In this document: in pieces, positions 1 to 7,343 of the stretch
How positions within the stretch are numbered: the first letter of the stretch is position 1
Layout of the letters: each line of letters opens with the position of its first letter
NCBI GenBank assembly: GCA_024689525.1
Contig: JAILDI010000119.1
Location: 1-16,140 of the forward strand
DNA length: 16,140 bases
Direction of reading: 5' to 3'
Source: Bacteroidales bacterium
Lineage (GTDB): Bacteria; Bacteroidota; Bacteroidia; Bacteroidales; UBA932
Made by a program: the position numbers and the translations under genes
Notes under the pieces: model-generated
Told to the model about the DNA's origin: nothing
What the model saw: only the letters and a program-made list of their open reading frames with translations
The model's database searches: none

Positions 1-998
1 GTGCGCCAGTCCATAGAACAGGTCTCACCTTTGAACAGATGCACTTCTGGGTCGTATGCAATATGCAAATCTTTACGTGCCGTGTTACCGAGTCCTTCAT
101 AAGCCTGAGCCAGCCAGCCCTTGTCCCCGGTTGCCAGATAATATTCCCAGGCGGCTATTGCCCATACGACGCGGTCGGTTGAAACGGGATAAGAGCCACC
201 GCTGCCAGTATCCTGCAAGGCCTCTGAAGGGTTCTTGAGCGTTTGCTTTTCAAGGGTCTTCCTCGAAATATCCGGGAAGAGCCAGGAGTAGGCAAAGTAG
301 ATACTGTAAACTATATCCCTTGTCCAGGTATCTGGCCAGAGCATACCGGCCATAAACGTATTGTCCTGTGGCCTGATATCAAGCAGTGATTCCTCCAGAG
401 CCATATTGTAAAGGGCGGGCAGAAGCGTGTTCCCTTTTGCGGAGAACTTGGGAAGGGCTGATATGTCGGCCGTCAGTTTCCAAGTATGAGGGCCGTGATA
501 GTCAGAGACAATCTCGGTAGGGGAGAGTGCCGTTGCCGTCCTTTCGCCAAGGAAGGACGACTCACGGACAAAGTCGGGACCTATTATATAAGGAAGATTC
601 TCTGAACGAAGCCTTACAAAAGACCAGTGAGCAGAATAATCCGTATTCCTGTCCGATTCTCCTACAGTGGCCTTGCCATCCTTCAAATACAGGTGCTTTC
701 CTTGAGAGGTAGAGATAGTGTACCACCCGGCATTTTCCTTCGTGGCAAAGTCAAATCCTCCGTATGTCCAGGATCCGTTCAATCTTAATAGCGGCAGCCC
801 GGATTCTCTGTCCAGTATTCTGACGGCTTCTTCATCGGCCTCAATTATCCATATGGTGGCTTCCGATTCCGAAGGGGTAAGTCTCCCGTCCTGGCAAAGG
901 TATTCTCCTGTCAGCCGATTGTGCAAAAGCCAACACTCTTGGGCAGACAAAGATCCGCAGACAAGAGATACTAAGGTTATGAGCAGTACTTTTTTCAT
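1..998 (-). CDS. Secreted six-hairpin-type glycosidase, 3' end cut by window edge
   Basis: The frame is open from the ATG at 998 to the left edge (332 complete codons); the C-terminus lies outside. Residues 1-19 form a type I signal peptide (basic MKK, hydrophobic core, cleavage expected after LSA), so the product is periplasmic or exported. Residues about 22-130 look like a beta-trefoil or ricin-like carbohydrate-binding region, with LHNRLTGEYL early and HLYLKDGK later, each followed by a tryptophan. From about 185 the sequence resembles (alpha/alpha)6-barrel glycosidases: WPDTWTRDI (221-229), TDRVVWAIAAWEYYLATGD (274-292) and GETCSMDWR (324-332). The catalytic acids cannot be assigned because the protein is incomplete, and I cannot name a GH family. 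It starts one base after the sugar porter stop, so it is the last operon gene seen here. The likely role is hydrolysis of imported oligosaccharides to monosaccharide; glycosidase fold likely, substrate unknown. Confidence 0.75.
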   Translation of the reverse strand, partial: MKKVLLITLVSLVCGSLSAQECWLLHNRLTGEYLCQDGRLTPSESEATIWIIEADEEAVRILDRESGLPLLRLNGSWTYGGFDFATKENAGWYTISTSQGKHLYLKDGKATVGESDRNTDYSAHWSFVRLRSENLPYIIGPDFVRESSFLGERTATALSPTEIVSDYHGPHTWKLTADISALPKFSAKGNTLLPALYNMALEESLLDIRPQDNTFMAGMLWPDTWTRDIVYSIYFAYSWLFPDISRKTLEKQTLKNPSEALQDTGSGGSYPVSTDRVVWAIAAWEYYLATGDKGWLAQAYEGLGNTARKDLHIAYDPEVHLFKGETCSMDWR

Positions 999-999
999 C

Positions 1000-2424
1000 C
1001 TATTTCAAAGAATTTGGCTTACCGCCGTTTCTCCAGTGATTTTCAATGCTTTCAAGGCTTTTATTCTTGGTTTCAGGCATAAAGAAGATGCCCCATACTA
1101 TCCCTATCAGGGCGATAAAAGCATAGAACAGGAAAGAGCCTGCAGGATTGGCTAGAACCTCTCCATCCACGGTAATTTCGGTTCCGCTCACAGACAGAAG
1201 GTTGGCAATCTTGAAGAAAGTGAAAGTTACAATGCTATTAAATACCCACACGGATAGTGAACCTATTGAAGATCCCAGTCCACGAAGCTTCTGAGGGAAT
1301 ATTTCAGAGATTATCAGCCAACCCAAAGGCCCTACGCTGATGGCATAGAACGTTACATAAAGGAGTGTGCATCCTACTGTTACAAATTTTCCGGCGCTCC
1401 CGAAGTCCACCAGAAAACTTCCTGCAAGCATTGAGAGGGAGAGAACCATTCCGACCATTCCGGCAAAGAACAGTTTTCTGCGGCCGATTCGATCCACAAA
1501 ATAAACGGACAGGACCGTGGCGATAACGTTGATGAAGCCAACACCGATAGAGGCTCCGATTGCAGATACGGAACCGCTGAATCCGGCCATCCTAAAGATC
1601 TTCGGGCTATAGTAAATAACGGTATTGATGCCGACGAATTGCTGTATGAACATAATGCCGACAGCGATCAGAAGCGGATACTTCCATTCTTTTCGAAGCA
1701 AATCCTTCCAGCCGGCGCTCTGTTGACTATCCTTCTCGATTTCATTCTGAATGGTCGATGCTACGCTTTCTGCAGCATCTCCTTCAGTACGCCTGAGGAT
1801 TTCAAGCGCCTGCTGTCCGCGTCCCTTGGAGAAAAGCCATCTGGGACTCTCCGGCATAAAGAACATTCCAATCAGAAGAATCAGTGCCGGAATGACACCC
1901 ACATAAAACATCGGTCTCCAGCAAGATGGATTGGCATCGTTGGCAAACAGGAAGTCGGAGAAGTACGACACCAGAATGCCGATGGTTATCATAAGCTGGA
2001 AGAGGGAGACCAATGTGCCGCGGACTTTGACCGGGGATATTTCGGCAATATACAGAGGTACGGCAAAGGATGCGGTTCCTATGGCAAGGCCAAGGAAAAG
2101 CCTTGCAAGCACCAGGCTAGTGGGTGAGCTGGAAAAACCGGACCATAGCGCCCCTATGGCAAATATCACTCCCGAAGCCATAAGGATAAATCTGCGGCCG
2201 AAACGGTCGGTTATCTTGCCGCCGAAGAAGGCTCCGAATATTGCACCCACAAGGCCGGCCGTGGTGATGAATTCAATCGTCCCGGACTCGATTCCGAAAT
2301 CTTTCTGTAGGAACGGAATGGCTCCGGAAATGACACCTGTGTCAAATCCGAACAGAAGGCCTCCAGTTGCTGCCACTACGGCCATTACTATAACGAAGAA
2401 TGGAGTTTTTCCCTTGTTTGCCAT
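1000..2424 (-). CDS. MFS sugar porter (XylE/AraE-like proton symporter)
   Basis: This 474-residue protein is an inner-membrane transporter of the MFS sugar porter family, full length with about twelve hydrophobic segments. Family signatures are in order: GGLLFGFDTGVISGA (21-35) in TM1, DRFGRR (73-78) between TM2 and TM3, PLYIAEISPVKVRG (123-136), PESPRWL (191-197), QQFVGINTVIYYSP (261-274) in TM7, DRIGRR (311-316) and PETKNKSLE (450-458). The family usually moves a monosaccharide (glucose, xylose, arabinose, galactose) into the cytoplasm with protons. In this operon it would import the sugar released in the periplasm and deliver it to the ROK kinase. It begins four bases after the upstream isomerase stop and ends one base before the glycosidase start. 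Substrate is inferred from neighbours only; the family assignment is secure. Confidence 0.93.
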   Translation of the reverse strand: MANKGKTPFFVIVMAVVAATGGLLFGFDTGVISGAIPFLQKDFGIESGTIEFITTAGLVGAIFGAFFGGKITDRFGRRFILMASGVIFAIGALWSGFSSSPTSLVLARLFLGLAIGTASFAVPLYIAEISPVKVRGTLVSLFQLMITIGILVSYFSDFLFANDANPSCWRPMFYVGVIPALILLIGMFFMPESPRWLFSKGRGQQALEILRRTEGDAAESVASTIQNEIEKDSQQSAGWKDLLRKEWKYPLLIAVGIMFIQQFVGINTVIYYSPKIFRMAGFSGSVSAIGASIGVGFINVIATVLSVYFVDRIGRRKLFFAGMVGMVLSLSMLAGSFLVDFGSAGKFVTVGCTLLYVTFYAISVGPLGWLIISEIFPQKLRGLGSSIGSLSVWVFNSIVTFTFFKIANLLSVSGTEITVDGEVLANPAGSFLFYAFIALIGIVWGIFFMPETKNKSLESIENHWRNGGKPNSLK

Positions 2425-2428
2425 ATGC

Positions 2429-3223
2429 TTAAGGTATATAATTCGTCCAAATATCTTTTTTCAATGAAGGATCCACTACATATAAGAATGTGTTCGGATT
2501 CTTTTCAAAAGTTCTGTAGATGGGTTCGCCTTTAACTATCCCTAATTCGGGGTGGTTTCCTGGGCCCTTTATTATTAATTCTGAATGAGAGTAGGCTGGG
2601 TTCGGCTCCCAAGCAAGGATCTTACCATCCTTATAGACGGGGAACCAGGCGATTCCGCCGTGGGCGCGCACACCCTTGTAGTCGAAACCATAGTCCCTGA
2701 CGCACCAGGCTCCGAAGGTCATAGGCTCGTCACCATCCTGCGACAGGCTCACGGTAGCGTGTGCCCAGTAGGGAGGCACAATCACTACATCACCGGGGCC
2801 GGCAATTACAGCGAAGCAGCGTCCTGGGTTGTCATCGGCATATTCCTGCATATAGATGGCCGCCTTTCCGGACCATATTTCATAAACCTCTGGCGTGGAT
2901 TGGGCGCTGAATGAGGATATCGCGTGAATATGCCCTTGGCTACGGACAGGCTCTTTCCCCAGTCGCCCCTGGGCATAGGCTACTGCACCATAAAGCAGAT
3001 GCAGTTTTTCCAGCAGAGGCTTGTGCTCAACCTTTCCGACATCCATCGCAATGGAGTAGACCGTATCCGGGCCGCTGCACTGAGGGTCCATCAAGCTCTT
3101 CCGTATTGCGTCCAAGCTGCGGTTTTCAACCTCAGGACCGAAAACACCGTCTCCGTATATAAATCCCATTCCGTCTGCTGTAGGACGGATATCAAAGCCA
3201 GGGTCGAATTCGTATCTTTTCAT
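2429..3223 (-). CDS. Cupin-type glucose-6-phosphate isomerase family protein (long form)
   Basis: A cytoplasmic cupin of 264 residues related to archaeal-type phosphoglucose isomerases, which interconvert glucose 6-phosphate and fructose 6-phosphate with a bound metal. The metal site is visible: GHIH (97-100, with H98 and H100), PEVYE with E112, and PPYWAH with H155. It is roughly 80 residues longer than the other cupin isomerase in this operon and only distantly similar, so it may use another sugar phosphate or a free sugar. I chose the ATG at 3223 because its ATGA overlaps the stop of the preceding ManA-like gene, a usual coupling arrangement; an in-frame ATG four codons upstream (3235) would create a 16-base overlap. 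No signal peptide is seen. The fold is well supported; the exact reaction is inferred. Confidence 0.85.
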   Translation of the reverse strand: MKRYEFDPGFDIRPTADGMGFIYGDGVFGPEVENRSLDAIRKSLMDPQCSGPDTVYSIAMDVGKVEHKPLLEKLHLLYGAVAYAQGRLGKEPVRSQGHIHAISSFSAQSTPEVYEIWSGKAAIYMQEYADDNPGRCFAVIAGPGDVVIVPPYWAHATVSLSQDGDEPMTFGAWCVRDYGFDYKGVRAHGGIAWFPVYKDGKILAWEPNPAYSHSELIIKGPGNHPELGIVKGEPIYRTFEKNPNTFLYVVDPSLKKDIWTNYIP

Positions 3224-4992
3224 TTGCGTATGCAAGCTTTAATAGTCGCAATTACCTGCCACTCGGTCTCTCCGTATGGACGTATTGTGTACTCGCCGAC
3301 CGCAGCCGGAATGATGAATGTCTCGGCATAGTGCACCACATAAGGTTTGAATGCACCTGTAGGACTCTCCACCAGGGCTTCGCGGCCTTCCACCAGATTC
3401 ATTACCTGCACGGAGCCATTGGTCTTGAAATGGACCTTCTTGCTAAACCAGTGTCTGCGTGTTTCGATGAATTCCCTTTCGTGAAGGCCTGTCTTTTCCT
3501 CTCTCCAACCATCTCCGGAAGCAATTGGAGTGATATCATTGATGCCCTCCCGTCGAACCCAGTCCTCGGTCCTGTCCCATTGGATTACGTGCTTGCCGTG
3601 TTCAACGTTGATAGGCCTCGGCCGTCCGTCAAGTCCCACACGTCCCCAGTCCCACAGTTTAAAGGTGAAGATATAGGGCGTTGCGCTGATTTCCAGCACC
3701 ATACTGCCTGCTCCGGAACAATGGATCGTTCCCGGGGGAATGAGCACGTGGTCGTGCTTCTTCACCGGATAGTTTCCAACGTATTTCGAGGCGTCGAACT
3801 GTCCGGTCTTCTGAGCCGCACGGAGGTCGTTAATCATATCGTCCGGATTAATCCCGGATTTTACTCCAAGATATACGCTGGCCTCAGGGGAGGCGTCAAG
3901 GATGTAGTAGCTTTCCTCCTGGGTGTAATGCATCCCAAACTTCTCCTGGATATACTCAATCAGCGGATGCACCTGGAGACTCAGATTGCCTCCTTCCATA
4001 GTATCCAGGAAGTCGAAGCGGATGGGGAATTCATCGCCGAAACGGCCATAGACATTGGGGCCGAGCAACTCGACCGGATGAGTAAAGACCAGGTCGATGG
4101 ACGGTATCTCCACCCTGTAGGGGCCGAATTGAAGGAACAGGCTGTTTTCTTCAGGAACGCAGTCGAAGCACCAGGCAAAATTGACGCGTTCCTTATCCAG
4201 ATCGCATATTTCCTTCATCCACTGGCCTCCCCAGACGCCGGGGTCGAAATAGGGGACAACCCTGAACGGCCGTGAGGCTGCTTCCTTAAGGCCCGCGAAG
4301 AAGGCCTCGGCAGGAATCATCTTCGGCTCGCCTGCCACATTGGTGTCGAGGATATAGTCCATCCTCTTCCACAGTTTCTTTTTCCAGCGGTCAAGCACTC
4401 TCCAGTCCACGAAAAATGCCTGCTTGTACTGAAGCCCTGCGCGCTTCTGGGCATTGTCGAAGCCTACATTGGCTACTTCATTTCTGCGGAAGCGCATCTG
4501 AATTTCCCAACGGGCCATATCCAGATAGACCAGAAGTCCGCCGGAGACCAGGTATGATGCGCCTACTCCGTATACTATTATTAACTTATTATTGTCGCGT
4601 TCAATTCTTTCTCTCAGAAGTTCCACCTTGGCAGAGTCGAAATAGACCTCTATGGTCTGCCTCGTGAGGTAGCCGAATATCTCGTCTTCTGTAATATCCT
4701 GCCCCAGAATATCCCAGAGATCACTTTCCGGCTTCATAGCGTCTGACGTCATATAGAGCGCAGTATCGGGGACATAATCTCCGATAGCTTTAAGTACCTC
4801 AGCGTCATTGACTCCCTGGTAGCACTCCAGTACCAGCAGTTTGGACTCTCTTGCCCTGGCCACATTGGCCAACGTCCTCATAATATTGTCCCAACCAGCC
4901 ACACAAGCCTCCTCATATCCTGGTACTTCCACCACCGGATACTTATCGTAGTTGGGCTTTACGTCCTTTGCCAGATATCGATTCATCTCCAA
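3220..4992 (-). CDS. Class I mannose-6-phosphate isomerase-like protein with long N-terminal domain
   Basis: At 590 residues this is clearly longer than typical ManA (about 300-400). The C-terminal part is a type I mannose-6-phosphate isomerase cupin: LSLQVHP (337-343) gives Q340 and H342, EESYYIL gives E359 or E360, and PPGTIHCSG (419-427) gives H424, matching the usual Gln/His/Glu/His zinc set. WGGQWMKE (254-261) also fits the start of that domain. Residues 1 to about 230 form an extra domain; IIVYGVGASYLV (138-149) sits where a nucleotide-kinase-like P-loop might be but lacks the usual GK[ST], so nucleotide binding is doubtful. Likely cytoplasmic, converting mannose 6-phosphate to fructose 6-phosphate. 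Its ATG directly abuts the stop of the phosphatase-fold gene and its TGA overlaps the next ATG. A start two codons later (MNRYL) is possible. Isomerase domain confident; N-domain function unknown. Confidence 0.87.
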   Translation of the reverse strand: MEMNRYLAKDVKPNYDKYPVVEVPGYEEACVAGWDNIMRTLANVARARESKLLVLECYQGVNDAEVLKAIGDYVPDTALYMTSDAMKPESDLWDILGQDITEDEIFGYLTRQTIEVYFDSAKVELLRERIERDNNKLIIVYGVGASYLVSGGLLVYLDMARWEIQMRFRRNEVANVGFDNAQKRAGLQYKQAFFVDWRVLDRWKKKLWKRMDYILDTNVAGEPKMIPAEAFFAGLKEAASRPFRVVPYFDPGVWGGQWMKEICDLDKERVNFAWCFDCVPEENSLFLQFGPYRVEIPSIDLVFTHPVELLGPNVYGRFGDEFPIRFDFLDTMEGGNLSLQVHPLIEYIQEKFGMHYTQEESYYILDASPEASVYLGVKSGINPDDMINDLRAAQKTGQFDASKYVGNYPVKKHDHVLIPPGTIHCSGAGSMVLEISATPYIFTFKLWDWGRVGLDGRPRPINVEHGKHVIQWDRTEDWVRREGINDITPIASGDGWREEKTGLHEREFIETRRHWFSKKVHFKTNGSVQVMNLVEGREALVESPTGAFKPYVVHYAETFIIPAAVGEYTIRPYGETEWQVIATIKACIRK

Positions 4993-5865
4993 TTATTTTT
5001 TTACCACGTAAGAGAACTTACACATTATTGGATAGTGGTCTGATATATATTCCGTATCTCCGTATTTGCCGTCGACAGTCTCAAAGACTTCCGCCTTCAT
5101 CCCGTCATAAAAAATATGATCGATGGCGCTGGAATTACTTCCAAAGGCGTTGTATGATGGAGTCTGGTCTGTTACAAGTGCTTCCAGACGGGCTGAACGA
5201 TAGGGATTGTCGTTGAAGATCTCGTCGTCAATCGTAGTGTTGAAATCGCCGGTCAGGAAGACGGGAAGGCCATCGGTGTTGATTTCCTTTATCTTGTTCC
5301 AAATAAGTTTAAGGCCCTCTTGTCTCGCAACCGCACCTACGTGGTCCAGATGAGTATTGAATACGTAGAACTCCTGTCGGCTACTTTTAACATACAATTT
5401 CATCCAGCTGCAGATACGAGTGCAGGCTGCATCCCAGCCGAATGAACGTTTGGATGGCGTTTCACTAAGCCAGAATGTCCCCCTGTCGTAAGTCACTGCG
5501 ATGGAGTCTCTCAGATAAAGAATGCCATTGGTCTCATTGTAAGCATTATCCCCGTCGCGTGCCACATAGTACCCCCTATAGGCAGGCACTCCATTAAGAA
5601 TATCTTTGATCTGTGATACATATCCTTCCTGGGTGCCGATTATCATAGGTTTCTTGTCCTGAAGCATAGCATATACGCCAGCCTTGCGATTATCCCAACT
5701 GTTCTGCGTCCCGATGTCTCCTTGAAGGTAGCGAACGTTGAAGGACATAACGGACAACTCATAAGCCATTTCTTTCGGCTCTTCAATCGGTCCGTTGCCC
5801 TCTTTCACGCACGCGCCCGTAGCAACCTGCAACAAGCAAAACAATATTATGGATAACCTGTTCAT
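4993..5865 (-). CDS. Endonuclease/exonuclease/phosphatase-fold lipoprotein
   Basis: A 290-residue protein with a hydrophobic N-terminus and a cysteine at 19 (ATGAC), probably a lipoprotein, although threonine at -3 is not the classical lipobox residue. The acidic stretch after the cysteine would suit an outer-membrane location. From about 36 it is an EEP-superfamily domain with the full catalytic set in order: SFNVR (N43), GTQE (E80), NTHLDH (H172), GDFN (D207, N209), AIDHIF (D249) and SDHYP (D276, H277). The superfamily cleaves phosphodiester or phosphomonoester bonds with a divalent metal. The gene lies two bases after the ROK kinase and directly abuts the ManA-like gene, so it belongs to the glycan operon; removal of a phosphate substituent from the glycan is a reasonable guess but unproven. 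A nuclease or sphingomyelinase-like lipid phosphodiesterase is an alternative. Fold certain, substrate unknown. Confidence 0.88.
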   Translation of the reverse strand: MNRLSIILFCLLQVATGACVKEGNGPIEEPKEMAYELSVMSFNVRYLQGDIGTQNSWDNRKAGVYAMLQDKKPMIIGTQEGYVSQIKDILNGVPAYRGYYVARDGDNAYNETNGILYLRDSIAVTYDRGTFWLSETPSKRSFGWDAACTRICSWMKLYVKSSRQEFYVFNTHLDHVGAVARQEGLKLIWNKIKEINTDGLPVFLTGDFNTTIDDEIFNDNPYRSARLEALVTDQTPSYNAFGSNSSAIDHIFYDGMKAEVFETVDGKYGDTEYISDHYPIMCKFSYVVKK

Positions 5866-5867
5866 AC

Positions 5868-6791
5868 TTATGGCTCAAAATAGTACTCGGAAGCCAGTAG
5901 GGCAGCATCGTCACCAAGCTCGGAAGCCACAATCTCAGGTTTGGAGATAGGGCACCAGGCCAGGGAATAGACTTTCTCCCGCAAATACGGCAGGATGATA
6001 TCCGAGCTCTTCATCACTCCGCCGCCGATGACTACCTTTTCGGGGTCATGGGCGTGAATGTAGTTCACGATTCCGGCGGCCCAGACATCCATACAAGCTA
6101 CAACCACGTGGGTGGCGTCCTTGTCGCCTGCACGGAATTTTTCGAACAGGCTCTTGTAGTTGTAATTGGACTTGTCTGCGCGGAAAGCATCAGACAGAGT
6201 GGTGTCTTCGCCGATAATCTGAGGCAAGAAGAATGACGCAGAATGGGCCTCCACGCATCCGACGTTTCCGCAAGTGCACTTTCGGCCGCGATAGTCTACA
6301 ATGATATGTCCTCCCAGAGAGCCTGCGCACCAGTTGCGTCCATATAGCGGGCGTCCGTCAACCACGGCGCCTGTCCCGATACCGGTTCCGATCGTCATCA
6401 TCACCATATTGGACGTGCCACGTCCGGCGCCTCGGGTCCATTCGCCAATCAGGGCCATACGTGCGTCATTGTCCATTACGAACGGAACATCGTATCTGTC
6501 CAGTACCCAGGCCTCGACATCAATGTCCGGGGCGTCGTTGTATTTGGCATTTGTCGATGCCGCCCTGCGTGCTTTGAAATCGACTATCCCGGGAAAGGCA
6601 AGTGCCACTCCGGACAGGTCATCGATGCCTTTCAGAATCCGGTCTGCGGCCTCCCCGATGGGGCCAAGCATTTTGCTCAGCCCCGCCTGGGAGTCGGCTG
6701 CGACGTGTTCAGTGGATATTATTCTTCCACTACGGACGAGTCCTATCTTTACAATAGTTCCGCCTAGATCTATTCCAAGATAAGAGCTCAT
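5868..6791 (-). CDS. ROK-family sugar kinase
   Basis: A 307-residue cytoplasmic ROK kinase, normal length for single-domain kinases of the family and without the DNA-binding helix-turn-helix of ROK repressors. Visible motifs are the phosphate loop DLGGT (8-12), DNDAR with putative catalytic base D109, TIGTGIGTG (133-141) and the zinc-binding set H162 with CTCGNVGC (C172, C174, C179), followed by E181. It would phosphorylate an imported hexose at O6 with ATP, and the downstream isomerases suit glucose or mannose. The sugar-contact segment reads GSLGGH (157-162), whereas typical ROK glucokinases have a glutamate three residues before the histidine; here that residue is leucine, so specificity may differ. 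Its ATG overlaps the cupin isomerase TGA by four bases (ATGA), pointing to coupled translation. The family is secure; the sugar is inferred. Confidence 0.93.
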   Translation of the reverse strand: MSSYLGIDLGGTIVKIGLVRSGRIISTEHVAADSQAGLSKMLGPIGEAADRILKGIDDLSGVALAFPGIVDFKARRAASTNAKYNDAPDIDVEAWVLDRYDVPFVMDNDARMALIGEWTRGAGRGTSNMVMMTIGTGIGTGAVVDGRPLYGRNWCAGSLGGHIIVDYRGRKCTCGNVGCVEAHSASFFLPQIIGEDTTLSDAFRADKSNYNYKSLFEKFRAGDKDATHVVVACMDVWAAGIVNYIHAHDPEKVVIGGGVMKSSDIILPYLREKVYSLAWCPISKPEIVASELGDDAALLASEYYFEP

Positions 6792-7342
6792 ACAAGTTCA
6801 GGTTTACCGTTCACGTCCAAAAGCCGTTTTGCAAATCCGTCACGGGCGATTGTGCCATAATCGTGGCCGGCGTCTGAAGGCCAGGAGGCCGCAAAGACCA
6901 GAGTCTCGGAACCGGTGTTAGCAACACGATGAGCCACTCTGGCGTGTATATAATGCAGGCTGCCGGGGAACATCCTTTCTGCCCAGACATTCCGGTCCTC
7001 ATCCATTAATATCAGCATTCCCTCGCCCTTTACACCCCAGTAGAACTCGGTGCTTTCCGGGTTGAGGTGGAAATGCCCCTTGGTCATAAAGTACTCGTCT
7101 CCGACCTTTCCCGGTTCCAGATAGGTTATACCCATATACAGGCCTCCGGGAGTCCCTTGAGGGTCCGGCTCAATGGATTTGACACTGTATGCGGTAATAC
7201 CTTTGTCTATGGCGGTATATGCTTCCTCGTCGGCAAATATGCCTTTAAGGTCCCCAAGGGTACGGAGACAGGTCTTAAGCCCTTCTCCTGCTATATCATC
7301 TCCCGTGAATGTAAAAGGAGACTCTGTAATTCCAGTTTTCAT
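6788..7342 (-). CDS. Cupin-type (archaeal-type) glucose-6-phosphate isomerase
   Basis: A 184-residue cytoplasmic enzyme, close to the usual length of archaeal-type phosphoglucose isomerases (about 190). These are unrelated in fold to the classical Pgi and interconvert glucose 6-phosphate and fructose 6-phosphate using a metal in a cupin barrel. Visible features are TKGHFHLNPESTEFYWG (87-103), supplying H90, H92 and E99, GEGMLIL (106-112), and VAHRVANTG (136-144), supplying H138; this matches the known His/His/Glu/His metal set. The tail SDAGHDYGTI is also family-like. It starts one base after the SusD stop and overlaps the ROK kinase by four bases, so it is the first cytoplasmic enzyme of the operon. 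That position suggests that glucose 6-phosphate is produced by the adjacent kinase. Confidence 0.92.
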   Translation of the reverse strand: MKTGITESPFTFTGDDIAGEGLKTCLRTLGDLKGIFADEEAYTAIDKGITAYSVKSIEPDPQGTPGGLYMGITYLEPGKVGDEYFMTKGHFHLNPESTEFYWGVKGEGMLILMDEDRNVWAERMFPGSLHYIHARVAHRVANTGSETLVFAASWPSDAGHDYGTIARDGFAKRLLDVNGKPELV

Positions 7343-7343
7343 A

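Noticed and set aside
718..1155. A 145-codon open frame on the plus strand across two genes
   Set aside because: It is antisense to the glycosidase start and the sugar porter end, both strongly supported by motifs; no homology-like pattern is visible.
3224..3235. Four-codon upstream extension of the long cupin isomerase
   Set aside because: The ATG at 3223 forms an ATGA overlap with the preceding stop, as seen elsewhere in this operon; the extension would add only a short nonconserved tail.
3331..4275. A 314-codon open frame on the plus strand
   Set aside because: It lies fully opposite the ManA-like gene, whose protein has clear metal-site motifs; the plus-strand translation shows no recognisable domain and is a shadow of codon bias.
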